Source: Gammaproteobacteria bacterium (GTDB taxonomy: Bacteria; Pseudomonadota; Gammaproteobacteria; JAKDMP01). Taken from it: a stretch of DNA of 64,000 nucleotides. Numbering within the stretch: the first letter of the stretch is position 1; each line of letters starts with the position of its first letter. Positions 19,101-27,591 of the stretch are shown in pieces. The translations under genes and the position numbers were made by a program. Under the pieces are notes generated by a model. It saw only the letters and a list, made by a program, of their open reading frames with translations. It did no database searches and was not told the origin of the DNA. The DNA lies in the NCBI GenBank assembly GCA_027018875.1, contig JALUYA010000047.1:62001-126000 (forward strand), read 5' to 3'.

Positions 19101-19527
19101 GAACCGAGCCGAACCGGGAGAGAATAGGCATCTGCCGTGCCAACGCCGTACTCAGGGAGTCGATGGTTTGGATGCGCAGGCGGGCCGGGTTAGCCAGCAA
19201 CTGCCATCCCCGTTCCTCGTCCCGCGCCAGGGCTCGCCGGGCAAGCTCCCAGGTACGCCTGGCATGATCCTGCTCCGGCGCCCGCCCGCTCCCGCTCCGT
19301 TCCAATGCCTCCAATATCCGTTGCCGCATCTCACCGGCCGCCTTGCGGGTGAACGTAATCGCAACGATCTCCTCCGGGGCATCGACTCCCGCTAGAAGCA
19401 CCAGGAACCGCTGCGTGAGCAAACCCGTTTTTCCCGAGCCCGCCGGCGCCTGGACAATGAATGATGCCGTCGGATCGAGGGCCCGCAAGCGGGCCTCGCG
19501 ATCGGCTGTTTGTTGCCGGGAGTTCAT
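16117..19527 (-). CDS. addA: AddA/RecB-type helicase-nuclease subunit for double-strand break repair
   Basis: The 1136-aa UvrD-family (SF1A) helicase is fused to a C-terminal PD-(D/E)XK nuclease. Walker A is QAPAGSGKTG (residues 26-35), the Walker B region is LLVDEFQDTSFNQYELL, and later helicase motifs include VVGDPMQSIYRFREAEVGLF, VNFRSQQGIVDWIN and LMTIHKAKGLEFDTVIVPGL. The nuclease core is TRWIIDYKTGIH, with an upstream His (GTVVHRLLQR). It overlaps addB by four bases (ATGA), so the two subunits are made together. Such pairs resect double-strand ends to load RecA and replace RecBCD. The exact subtype (AddA or a RecB-like variant) was not separated. Confidence 0.87.
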   Translation of the reverse strand: MNSRQQTADREARLRALDPTASFIVQAPAGSGKTGLLTQRFLVLLAGVDAPEEIVAITFTRKAAGEMRQRILEALERSGSGRAPEQDHARRTWELARRALARDEERGWQLLANPARLRIQTIDSLSTALARQMPILSRFGSVPAVAEDAASLYFEAAGNTIAELESGAEYSDAIAHLVQHLDNRLDKLRDLIATMLARRDQWLRHVADPGHPILKRENLEAAWARLVTDSLRGLAARVPGSWEPELIELARFAADNLRGTDSPILACAGLQGLPGRQVTERSRWEGLAEMLLTRDGAWRQRLTKDQGFPAPSRAKNDARARFAEMKQRITTLLEAWSDEEEFRKQLAGLRELPPHRYSAGEWETLQALVELLRVAAAQLELVFRERGRVDFPALAQAAIRALGEPEAPTDLALALDYRIRHLLVDEFQDTSFNQYELLQRLTAGWQPGDGHTLFVVGDPMQSIYRFREAEVGLFLAARKHGIGQVPLEFLRLAVNFRSQQGIVDWINQHFPAILPGADDVAGGAVSYAPTTAFHPPLAGAAVSVYPSLARDDAAEACRVVALVRQAKAAHPQGTTAILVRSRAHLARIVERLHEAGLRFRAVEIERLAHRTVVQDLLALTRALSHLGDRIAWLAVLRAPYCGLTLKDLHTLAGDDSEHTIIDLLHQQRRLKRLSPEGQERIARVLPVLDALLSEQARRPLRSTIEGAWIALGGPACVTEETDLEDGEVYFQLLERLGGEGDMPDIAELNRQVEQLFALADVAADDSLQLMTIHKAKGLEFDTVIVPGLGRGPGRDEAKLLHWLERGRESGGSDLLLAPISAHGEDKNPMAAYLQRLDTAKGHFEDGRLLYVAATRAKQRLHLLGHVEVREPDGGSGPGLKDPPRDSLLARLWPAVANDFRALLAASGGATAEPKDSLEPAIHAFGRTRLAPDWSLPAPPESVPVAATVAQSSGGLPEFHWAGETARHVGTVVHRLLQRIGAMGAESVTAGELRRFERIGRKMLIDLGVSGDHLAVAAGKVGAALRVMLQDARGKWILSGRHEQAHCELALSAAHAGGIVHLVIDRTFVDERGTRWIIDYKTGIHAGGGVEEFLDREQERYRQQLERYAALMRKIETKPIRLGLYFPLLGGWREWPL

Positions 19528-22250
19528 GGGCGGTCCGCCCCGGCGACAGGCCCGCCCAGCGCGCGCAATTCATCGATGCGACACAATGGTCCAAGCCCAC
19601 AGTGGGCACAGGTATCCGGGTACTTCCTGGGTTTAACCGCCGCGTCTCCGCGGCAAAAAGACTCTCCCAACCGCTCCATCGCCGTGCGCCAGTGCCCCAG
19701 CACCTCGGCCCAGGAATTCATCTGGCGCGTCTGCGGTAACTCTTTATAAGTCTTTGCCCCCGGCACCAGCCCGGCCTCGGCGACCACCCCCTTGAAGGCC
19801 ATTGCTCCCGCCTTGACTTGTGCGAACAGCACCCCGGAAACATCTCCTCCAAGCGCCATGCTGTAGAGCAGCAGTTGTGGTTCCTCGGGCGGCTCCCCGG
19901 GCCGCTCCCCGAACCACTGCCGTGGCTTCACCTCACCGGTCTTGTAGTCGATCACCACCCGGCGGCCGGCGGCCAGTTCATCGATCCGATCGATTTTCAA
20001 CCGCACCCGGACCCCGCCGGCGGTCACGCTGTATTTCCGCTCCTTCTCCACCACCCGAAATGGTTCCCGTCGCCGCTCCAGCTCCAGCCATTCCAATGCC
20101 TGCCGCCGCAGGCGCCCGGCCTCCAGTTCCCGGAAGCGAGCGGTAAATGCCTGGGGATGACGTCCGGCGGCTTCCTCGATCGCCTCATCCACCAGGGCTT
20201 GCACCAGGGCTTCCAGGCCGGTGGCTTCCAGGGAGAGCAGCCGCTCGTGTGAATTCAATGCCCGCCATATCCGCTCCAGGATACGGTGCATCAATGTCCC
20301 CCGGGTCTTGGCATTCAAGCCGATCTCCGCCGGCTCCAGGGGCCGCGCCCCCAACCGCAGTTCCGCAAAGGCGCGAAAGGGGCAGGCCGCCTGGAGCTTG
20401 AAAACCTTACTGCCCCCCCCCGCCTCTCTATTTTCCAGGGGCGGTGCGGGATCTTGCGCCAACGGCACCAACCTGGCGCCGGCGTGAACCGCATCCCGCC
20501 ATCTCATCGCCGGCCACAGCCGCAAGGCCCGCGAATCCACCAGGGGAAGCGCGGCGATCAGCGGGCTGGGCCGCAGTTGCTCATCGCCGCTGCGCTGCGG
20601 AAAACTCACCACCACCTCGGTCGCGCTCGTCAATATCCGCCGGGTAACGGTGCGCGCCACCCGCAGTTCGCGCTCTTCGCTGGAATGCGGCAGTCCGGCA
20701 TCGCGCTGCAAGGGCAATGGGATGAACGGATTCGGTCGTGGGCTTGCCGGCCACATGCCGTCATGCAGCCCCATGACCCAGAGGCAATCGAATCGAAGCC
20801 CACCGGCCTCGAGCATTCCCAGCACCTGCACCGGCACCGCCCCGGTTTGCGGCTGGAACGTTCGCTCCCCGGCCAGGCGCCACAGTTGCGCCACCGCCGC
20901 GGCCGCACCCAGCGATCCGGTGACCGGCTCCAGGGCCGCAAACACGCCCAATAACTCATGCCAGGCCTCCGCGGCCTGGTATTCCTCACTCGACAAGGGC
21001 CGCCCGTTCGCCCAGCCAACGGCGCTCAATAATTGCGTAAACCATTCCGCCCACTGCCCCGGACGAGCGCTACAGGGAAGATTGCGCGCGATCCCGATCC
21101 AGGCGCCGAGCCTCTGCGCGAGCGCCGGGCAGGAGTACGGCCTGTCGGGTTGCGCGGCGTGGTAGTGCAGCGTCTTCACCGCCACGTGAAGTTCGCCGGT
21201 CTCCCGCAATCGGGCATCCAGCAACGCCCGGGTGCCGGCTTCCCGTTCCCACCCCGCGAGGAACGGTGAACGCAGCAACCCGCCCGCCTTTTCCAGGTCA
21301 ATGCTCGAGGCCAATAGGTCGAGCAGCCGCAGTGCCGTACGGACCAGGGGATAGGTACTCAACGGCGCCCCCAGCGAGATGTTGTAAGGACGGGCGCCGG
21401 AGTGACATCCCGGCGATAATACCCTCGGGGCCAGAATCCGGTCGAGCGCATGAATCAGGAGTTCCCGCTGCGACGCCAGGTCCGGAACCACGATGCCGAT
21501 CCGGGCCCCGGGCTTCTCGTCGAGCCACCGCCGCGCCCAGCGGGCGGCGGTTAGCGCCTCTTCGCGCCCATCGGCGCAACCGCTCCGGGCCACTCGACTC
21601 TTCTTGCCCATGAGCCGCACCCAGCGCAGCTCGCAACCCGACCCGGCCAGGGTTGATAATAACGACTGCTGCCGTGGTGTCAGTTCATCGAAACCGATCA
21701 GCATCAATTCGCCGGGCACGGCCAGGTCCCCGGCCCGAATGCGGCGCTGGAGTTCAGCGCCGAGCCGGGCGAGGGGCAACCACCCGTTGCGCGCGCACCG
21801 GGCCTCGAATTCCGTTGCCCATTCCCAGAATGCCGCACTGTCGATGTTGTAACGAAATACCGCCGCATCCCACGGTAATCGCCACGATTGGATCAACTGC
21901 CAGGCTTGCTGCACCCGGCGTACCGTCCCGGGTACCTGCTGTAGGGGCCGATCCACCATGTTCGCGGTAATGATCGCTTCCCACACCCACTGTTCCTGCG
22001 GGGAGGTGAGCAAGAGTTCGCCCGCCGTCGCGGCACCGCCGAGCACGACCTCCTCCCAGGTCCTGTGCAACCACGCGGACCAGGGCAGCAGATCCGGAGT
22101 CGGCCAAACTTCGCGCCCCCGGTCCATCGCCGCTTGTTCATAGGCGCGGCGCAGCGCGCCTGCCAAACGCTTGTTGCCGGTAACCACGGTCACCCCGCGG
22201 TCCAGGGTGGCGAATACTTGCGGTAAAGAAATTTCCTGCGGTTCAATCAC
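19524..22250 (-). CDS. addB: AddB-type nuclease/inactivated-helicase subunit
   Basis: The 908-aa partner of AddA has a helicase-like N-terminus without a clean Walker A (TVVTGNKRLAGALRRAYE) and a C-terminal PD-(D/E)XK nuclease (RRVVIDYKTGEVKPRQWFGE). The four cysteines of an iron-sulfur staple are visible, one in LQAACPFRAFAE and three in TCAHCGLGPLC (C-x2-C-x5-C), as in AddB proteins. It overlaps the 3' end of bcsZ by eight bases and addA by four, so all three are coupled. Confidence 0.85.
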   Translation of the reverse strand: MIEPQEISLPQVFATLDRGVTVVTGNKRLAGALRRAYEQAAMDRGREVWPTPDLLPWSAWLHRTWEEVVLGGAATAGELLLTSPQEQWVWEAIITANMVDRPLQQVPGTVRRVQQAWQLIQSWRLPWDAAVFRYNIDSAAFWEWATEFEARCARNGWLPLARLGAELQRRIRAGDLAVPGELMLIGFDELTPRQQSLLSTLAGSGCELRWVRLMGKKSRVARSGCADGREEALTAARWARRWLDEKPGARIGIVVPDLASQRELLIHALDRILAPRVLSPGCHSGARPYNISLGAPLSTYPLVRTALRLLDLLASSIDLEKAGGLLRSPFLAGWEREAGTRALLDARLRETGELHVAVKTLHYHAAQPDRPYSCPALAQRLGAWIGIARNLPCSARPGQWAEWFTQLLSAVGWANGRPLSSEEYQAAEAWHELLGVFAALEPVTGSLGAAAAVAQLWRLAGERTFQPQTGAVPVQVLGMLEAGGLRFDCLWVMGLHDGMWPASPRPNPFIPLPLQRDAGLPHSSEERELRVARTVTRRILTSATEVVVSFPQRSGDEQLRPSPLIAALPLVDSRALRLWPAMRWRDAVHAGARLVPLAQDPAPPLENREAGGGSKVFKLQAACPFRAFAELRLGARPLEPAEIGLNAKTRGTLMHRILERIWRALNSHERLLSLEATGLEALVQALVDEAIEEAAGRHPQAFTARFRELEAGRLRRQALEWLELERRREPFRVVEKERKYSVTAGGVRVRLKIDRIDELAAGRRVVIDYKTGEVKPRQWFGERPGEPPEEPQLLLYSMALGGDVSGVLFAQVKAGAMAFKGVVAEAGLVPGAKTYKELPQTRQMNSWAEVLGHWRTAMERLGESFCRGDAAVKPRKYPDTCAHCGLGPLCRIDELRALGGPVAGADRP

Positions 22251-23505
22251 ACCGGTTTTCCTGGAAACTATCGAATTGGGTCAATCGCGGCAAATATGGG
22301 ACGGCGGGCTTGCGCAGCATCCACCGCCGCGGGGGGTACCAAGGCAGCACCAAGTGCCCATCGTCGGCAAAGCGATAACGCCCGTCGAGAAACCCCAGGG
22401 CAAACAGCACCAGTACGTTCTGATAATAACGCGGCAGGTAACCCGGAGGCCGGGCATAAAGGCCATCGCGAACTCGGAAGGCGGCAAGACGCGCCCGCAA
22501 AGAAGCAAATACCGAGCGCTCGCCCAGCGCCTTGAGATCCGGCAGTATCGCGGCGAGGAACCCGACCGGGGCCTGCCCCCCACCGCCCCGTCCGGTGCGT
22601 ATATTGATCTGCAGGGGAACCGCATCACGGCGGCGCAGGTACCGCCCCATGCCATCCGTCGCCCGCAACACGGCCCGATACCCCGGGCTCGCCGGTGCAC
22701 TGATCCCGGCCCAAAGATAGACGCGGATGGCATCCCAGCTTCCCATCCCTTCCCGGGCAAGCGGCAGACCGTAGCCGAACCCCGGCAACCACAGGGCCCA
22801 GTCCGGGCACAGGCCGTTGCGGCATACGGCCGCCAGTTGCGCGGGCAACTCCCGGGCCAACCCGCTCCACGGTCCCCGCGGAGCGGCCCGGGCCAGGGCA
22901 AGCAACAGCGGCAGGGCGGGATAGCTGGGATTGAATAAATAACCCTCGTGGGTCACAAACCCCTTATCGCCTCCAAGCAGCAGAGTCAGCCCGGGGCGAG
23001 GCCGCACCACCTCGCGCGAGGCGATCAGGCGGGCCAGCGCAAGACCTTCCCGCCGCCAACCCGGCACCCGCCACAATCGGGCGGCCTGGATAAGCGTATA
23101 GGCGATCCACAGATCGGCATCGGCCGCGGAACGTCGCTCCTTCACCCCCCAGCGCCCATTCGTGTGCCGCCCCCACCACCAGGCAGGCAGATTCCGGGCC
23201 AGGTCGCCCGCGGCCAGGTGTCTGCGCGTCCACCCCAGCAGGCGCTCGAAGACGGGGCGATCATCGGCCACCAGGGCGAAGAACAGGGCATAGGCCTGGC
23301 CCTCGGAGACGGTGCGTAGATCCCTCTCCTTACGCACGATAACCCGCCCGTCGTAGGTAACGAAACGCGCCTTGAAGGCCTGCCACAGCGGCCAGGCCGG
23401 GGCCCGCCCCGCCGCCGGCGTGAGCGTTACCAGAACCAGGCCCAGGAACACTCCCCCGGAGACAAGGCGCTTGCCCGGGATTCCGCTCGGCGTTCGCTTC
23501 CCCAT
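22243..23505 (-). CDS. bcsZ: Periplasmic endo-1,4-beta-glucanase, GH8 family (BcsZ-like)
   Basis: This secreted cellulase trims nascent cellulose in the periplasm. The frame opens far upstream, but ATG 23505 (MGKRTPSGIPGKRLVSGG) gives a 420-aa protein with a normal signal peptide (VFLGLVLVTLTPAAGRA). GH8 landmarks are TVSEGQAYALFFALV with the presumed acid Glu, AADADLWIAYTLIQAARLW, and SWDAIRVYLW with the presumed base Asp. It is on the strand opposite to bcsA-bcsS and 7.7 kb from them, and it heads the addB-addA-sbcB run. Confidence 0.87.
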   Translation of the reverse strand: MGKRTPSGIPGKRLVSGGVFLGLVLVTLTPAAGRAPAWPLWQAFKARFVTYDGRVIVRKERDLRTVSEGQAYALFFALVADDRPVFERLLGWTRRHLAAGDLARNLPAWWWGRHTNGRWGVKERRSAADADLWIAYTLIQAARLWRVPGWRREGLALARLIASREVVRPRPGLTLLLGGDKGFVTHEGYLFNPSYPALPLLLALARAAPRGPWSGLARELPAQLAAVCRNGLCPDWALWLPGFGYGLPLAREGMGSWDAIRVYLWAGISAPASPGYRAVLRATDGMGRYLRRRDAVPLQINIRTGRGGGGQAPVGFLAAILPDLKALGERSVFASLRARLAAFRVRDGLYARPPGYLPRYYQNVLVLFALGFLDGRYRFADDGHLVLPWYPPRRWMLRKPAVPYLPRLTQFDSFQENRCD

Positions 23506-23650
23506 GAAAATTTTCCGGCTGTAATGTGTATTTCGCGTTGAGGTATACCATAAACGGAATGCCGTCACCGGCTTTCTCCCGGCTCGATCCCCTTCACACC
23601 GGCAGATCCACCCGCTCGTTCCCGCGCCTCGGGAAAGGTAAAATGCCTCC

Positions 23651-25618
23651 ATGTTTCGCACCCGGATCCAGCCTTGGCTTCCCCTACTCGCCCTGCTGGC
23701 ATTGCTGGGGGTAACCGCGGCGGCCTACCTTCCGGGTCTGGGTGGGCCGTTCCTGCTCGATGACTGGGGCACGCTACCGAAGCTCGGCGCCTATGGCCCG
23801 GTCGACAACCCGCTCACCCTGGTCAGCTACCTCACCAGCGGCAATGCCGGGCCCACGGGGCGCCCGCTCGCGCTGGCCAGTTTTCTCATCGATGCCCGCA
23901 ACTGGCCGGCCCCGCCGTGGCCATTCAAGTTCACCAATCTTCTGATCCATCTTTTCAACGGCATCCTGCTCGCGTTTCTGCTCCTGCGCCTGTCGCGGAC
24001 ACGGGGACTCGATCCGCCGCGCGCGGCCTGGGCCGGGGTGCTCGGCGCCGGGCTGTGGCTGCTGCATCCACTCTTCGTCTCGACCACGCTTTACGTGGTG
24101 CAACGCATGGCCGAACTGGCCGCAACCTTTGTTTTCGCGGGGTTACTCGCCTGGCTTGCCGGGCGTGAGCGCCTGGCCCGGGGGCGAACCCGCAGCGGCT
24201 ACGCCCTGATGCTGAGCGGACTGCTCGGGGGAACCTTCCTCGGCGTGCTGGCCAAGGAAAACGCGGTGCTGTTGCCGTTGCTCACCCTGGTGCTGGAGGC
24301 AACCGTGCTCGCCGCGCCCGCGGCGCACCAGCCCGCCCCAACCCGGCCCTGGTTCGGGTTTCGGCTCCTGTTCCTGGGACTGCCCGCGGCGCTGGTCGGG
24401 GCCTACCTGCTGGGCCTTTTGCGTCACGCCAGCCGCATCATCCCGTTTCGGGGAATCAGCATTGCCGAGCGTCTGCTCACCGAGCCCCGGGTACTCACAC
24501 ACTATCTTTACCTTCTCGTGATCCCCCATGTCGCGACCGGCGGCCTGTTCACCACGCCGGCCCCTTCGCGCGGCTGGTTCGAACCCTGGAGCACCCTGCC
24601 GGCGATCGTTCTGATTCTCGGGTTGATCGCCTTCGCCTGGCGTACCCGCCGCCGCTGGCCCGCACTTGCGGCGGCGATCCTGTTCTACTTCGCCGGGCAA
24701 CTGCTCGAGTCCACCACCATCCCGCTGGAGCTTTACTTTGAGCATCGCAACTACCTGCCCGCCGCACTGCTGTTCTGGCCACTGGGACTGTGGCTGGTGC
24801 GCAGTCCCGGTGCCGGCCCCCGCCTGCGCACCGGCCTGGCCGTGGGCACGCTGGCGCTGCTTGCCGGGCTGACCGCGCTGCGCGCCGACCTGTGGGGAAA
24901 CCGAACCCTACTCCTGCTCTCGTGGATGCGGCAAGACCCGAACTCCTCCCGCGCCATCGTCCGGGGCACCCAAACGCTCGTGGAGCAAGGACACCCCCTG
25001 GCGGCACTGGCTATCCTGCGGCGGGATTCGGCCCGCCTCCCCGAAGACATCAGCATCGGGCTCATGCGCCTGAGTACCGCCTGCGCACTGGGCCGAGCCA
25101 CCCCCGCCGACCTGGCGGCGGCGCGGCGGGCCGCCGTCACCTCCCGCGCGGGTTCATCGCTGATCTACCAGGCAGTGCAACGTCTTGAGCGGCAAATGGC
25201 ACGGCACCGGTGCGCCCCGTTCGATACCGCGGATATGCTCGCACTCGCCCGGGCCGCACTGGCTAATCCAAATTTCAGCCATGATCCCGCCTTGCGCCAA
25301 GAATTCACCATCCTCGAGGGCCGCCTCTACCTGGATGCCGGGAATATCCCGGCCGCCTACGAGCATTTTGCCGCCGCGCTTCCCCTCTACGTCAAACCCG
25401 ATGTCGCCCTGGTAACCGCCTCACTGCTCGGTGCGGCCGATGCCCCGCGCCGCGGACTCGCCCTGCTGAATGAATACCGGCAGCTGCACCCCCTGCCACC
25501 ACGCGGTTGGACCATGCGCCGCCTGCACCGCTGGTGGCTGGAGCGCAGCGGCTGGTATCGGGATTCCTTCCGCCACGTGCGCCGGCTGCTGGAATCGTCA
25601 GCCCGTAAACCCGCCTGA
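23651..25618 (+). CDS. GT-C/TMTC-like membrane glycosyltransferase with TPR-like C-terminus, copy 1
   Basis: The 655-aa polytopic inner-membrane protein opens with a helix and FLLDDWGTL (Asp pair at 37-38), the first-loop acidic motif of GT-C enzymes, followed by about ten hydrophobic segments. LHPLFVSTTLYVVQRMAELA and AKENAVLLPLL are signatures of the bacterial TMTC-like family. The last 200 residues are soluble and helical, TPR-like, and probably periplasmic. It is the first of three tandem paralogues; its stop overlaps the next start (TGATG). Donor and acceptor are unknown; pilin or exopolysaccharide decoration is a guess from the neighbourhood. Confidence 0.75.
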   Translation: MFRTRIQPWLPLLALLALLGVTAAAYLPGLGGPFLLDDWGTLPKLGAYGPVDNPLTLVSYLTSGNAGPTGRPLALASFLIDARNWPAPPWPFKFTNLLIHLFNGILLAFLLLRLSRTRGLDPPRAAWAGVLGAGLWLLHPLFVSTTLYVVQRMAELAATFVFAGLLAWLAGRERLARGRTRSGYALMLSGLLGGTFLGVLAKENAVLLPLLTLVLEATVLAAPAAHQPAPTRPWFGFRLLFLGLPAALVGAYLLGLLRHASRIIPFRGISIAERLLTEPRVLTHYLYLLVIPHVATGGLFTTPAPSRGWFEPWSTLPAIVLILGLIAFAWRTRRRWPALAAAILFYFAGQLLESTTIPLELYFEHRNYLPAALLFWPLGLWLVRSPGAGPRLRTGLAVGTLALLAGLTALRADLWGNRTLLLLSWMRQDPNSSRAIVRGTQTLVEQGHPLAALAILRRDSARLPEDISIGLMRLSTACALGRATPADLAAARRAAVTSRAGSSLIYQAVQRLERQMARHRCAPFDTADMLALARAALANPNFSHDPALRQEFTILEGRLYLDAGNIPAAYEHFAAALPLYVKPDVALVTASLLGAADAPRRGLALLNEYRQLHPLPPRGWTMRRLHRWWLERSGWYRDSFRHVRRLLESSARKPA

Positions 25619-27591
25619 TGCGCCGCCGCGGCCGAACCAGCGCCATCCTGGGAGCCATCCTGGCACTGGCCGCGCTCGTTTACTGGCCCGGCACACGCGG
25701 TGGATTCATGCTCGACGACTATCCCAATATCGTGCTCAACCCGGCCCTGCATATCCACAGACTGACCCCGGAAACCCTGCTTCAGGCCGCCTTCAGCGAA
25801 CGCAGCGGCCTGCTTCGCCGCCCGCTCAGCATGGCCAGTTTCGCCCTCGACTATTACGCGAACGGCCTCGATCCCCGGCCCATGAAGCGCGTGAACCTGG
25901 CCATTCACCTACTCAACGGACTGCTCGTCTTCCTGCTCGTGCGCTTGATTCTCGCCGTCTTCGCCCGGGCTCGGAACCAGAACGCCCCCAGCGAAAAACT
26001 CCGCGATGCCGTGGCGCTCATGGTCACCGCCGCCTGGCTGCTCGCGCCCATCAATCTCACCTCGGTGTTGTACGTGGTGCAGCGCATGACTTCGCTGGCG
26101 GCCACCTTTACCCTGCTCGGCCTGATCGCCTGGCTCGCCGGGCGCGAGCGACTCTACACCGGCCGGGGCCGTCGCCGCGGCCTCCTGCTGCTCGCCTTCG
26201 CCGCGGTGGTGGCCACGCCGCTGGCCCTGCTCGCCAAGGAGATCGGCGCGCTGACCCTGCTCTATGCCCTGGTGCTCGAGTGGGCTCTGTACGGATTCCG
26301 CCGTGCCGATCGGCACCTCGATTGGGGTATCGTGGCCTATTTTCTGGCATTTCTTGTCCTCCCCGGAATACTCGGGCTGGCCTGGGTACTCCCCGGTATA
26401 TTGGCTCCCAGCGCCTGGGCCGCGCGCCCGTTCAGTCTCGGTGAACGGCTGCTCACCGAGGGCCGGGTGCTGTGGCATTACCTGGCCTGGTCGCTGGTTC
26501 CCAATCCCTACGCACTGAGCCTGTATCACGATGACTTCCCGATCTCGACCGGGTTGTTCTCTCCCTGGACCAGCCTCCCCGCCTGGGCCGGGATTGCCGC
26601 GTTGACCGGGGCCGGGTTTGCCCTGCGCCGCCGGGCACCGCTGTTCGGCCTGGGAATCCTGTGGTTTCTCGCCGGGCAGGTGCTGACCGCGGGCTTTATT
26701 CCCCTGGAACTGGTCTTCGAACACCGGCAGTATCTGCCCACCCTGGGACTGTTCCTCGGACTTTTCGCAACCTTGCTACTCGCCACGCCACGGATGCGCC
26801 TCGCCCGGGCGGCCTGGCTGGGTGTTGCGGCCTTCGTCGCCCTTTCCACCGCCGCGCTGGCGCTGCGCGCCCAGACCTGGTCCAACCCCCTGCTTTACTA
26901 TCTGAGTGCCGCGACCGATCATCCCCGCTCACCCCGCGCCACCTATGGGTACGGCCGCGAGCTGGCGATTCTCGCCAACGCCAACCCCGCGCTCGCGCCC
27001 AAGGCCTATGCCGCGCTGGAGCGGGCCGCACGGGTACCGGGGCAAAGCATCAACCCGGAATCCTCCATGATTTTACTCTCCTCGTGGCTTGGGAAACCGG
27101 TTAAATCCCGGTGGTACCAGGAGATGGAACGCTCCCTGGCCCGGCGCCGGATCCCCAACGCCCAGGATGTCTCGGCGCTGTTCGCCCTGGTGCGTTGCGC
27201 CACCCGGGCTACGAACCCCTGCCGCCTCGATCCGCGCCGCATGCGTGCCGTGTTCGCCGCCGCGCTGGCCAACCCCTACCCGAACCGCGACATCATGGCG
27301 ATCCACGGCAACTACCAACTCAATGTACTGCATCGAGCGGACCGGGCGGTACAAACTTTTTCCGCCCTGGTGCGCTTGGCTCCGCGGCGCGCACTTTATC
27401 ATTATGACCTCGGCGTGGCGCTCGCCGCGGGCGGCCGCTTCCAGGCCGCCCGCAGTGAACTCGCCACGCTCAAACGCCTGGATCGGGCCGGTCTCGAGCG
27501 CCCCCTGATCCGCCGACTCAGCCATCTCATTCACCGCCTGGATCCGTCCCATGCCGCAAAAACAACCAGCCTGCCGCCTGCCGATTCCTGA
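25618..27591 (+). CDS. GT-C/TMTC-like membrane glycosyltransferase with TPR-like C-terminus, copy 2
   Basis: This is a 657-aa paralogue of the preceding gene. FMLDDYPNIVLNPALHI places the Asp pair at 33-34; RRPLSMASFALDYYANGLDP, LTSVLYVVQRMTSLAATF, AKEIGALTLLY and GERLLTEGRVLWHYL align with copies 1 and 3. The motif His-Pro found in copies 1 and 3 reads Ala-Pro here (LLAPINLTS). The C-terminus (ALYHYDLGVALAAGGRFQAA) is TPR-like. It is coupled to both neighbours by overlaps and has the same uncertain substrate. Confidence 0.75.
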   Translation: MRRRGRTSAILGAILALAALVYWPGTRGGFMLDDYPNIVLNPALHIHRLTPETLLQAAFSERSGLLRRPLSMASFALDYYANGLDPRPMKRVNLAIHLLNGLLVFLLVRLILAVFARARNQNAPSEKLRDAVALMVTAAWLLAPINLTSVLYVVQRMTSLAATFTLLGLIAWLAGRERLYTGRGRRRGLLLLAFAAVVATPLALLAKEIGALTLLYALVLEWALYGFRRADRHLDWGIVAYFLAFLVLPGILGLAWVLPGILAPSAWAARPFSLGERLLTEGRVLWHYLAWSLVPNPYALSLYHDDFPISTGLFSPWTSLPAWAGIAALTGAGFALRRRAPLFGLGILWFLAGQVLTAGFIPLELVFEHRQYLPTLGLFLGLFATLLLATPRMRLARAAWLGVAAFVALSTAALALRAQTWSNPLLYYLSAATDHPRSPRATYGYGRELAILANANPALAPKAYAALERAARVPGQSINPESSMILLSSWLGKPVKSRWYQEMERSLARRRIPNAQDVSALFALVRCATRATNPCRLDPRRMRAVFAAALANPYPNRDIMAIHGNYQLNVLHRADRAVQTFSALVRLAPRRALYHYDLGVALAAGGRFQAARSELATLKRLDRAGLERPLIRRLSHLIHRLDPSHAAKTTSLPPADS

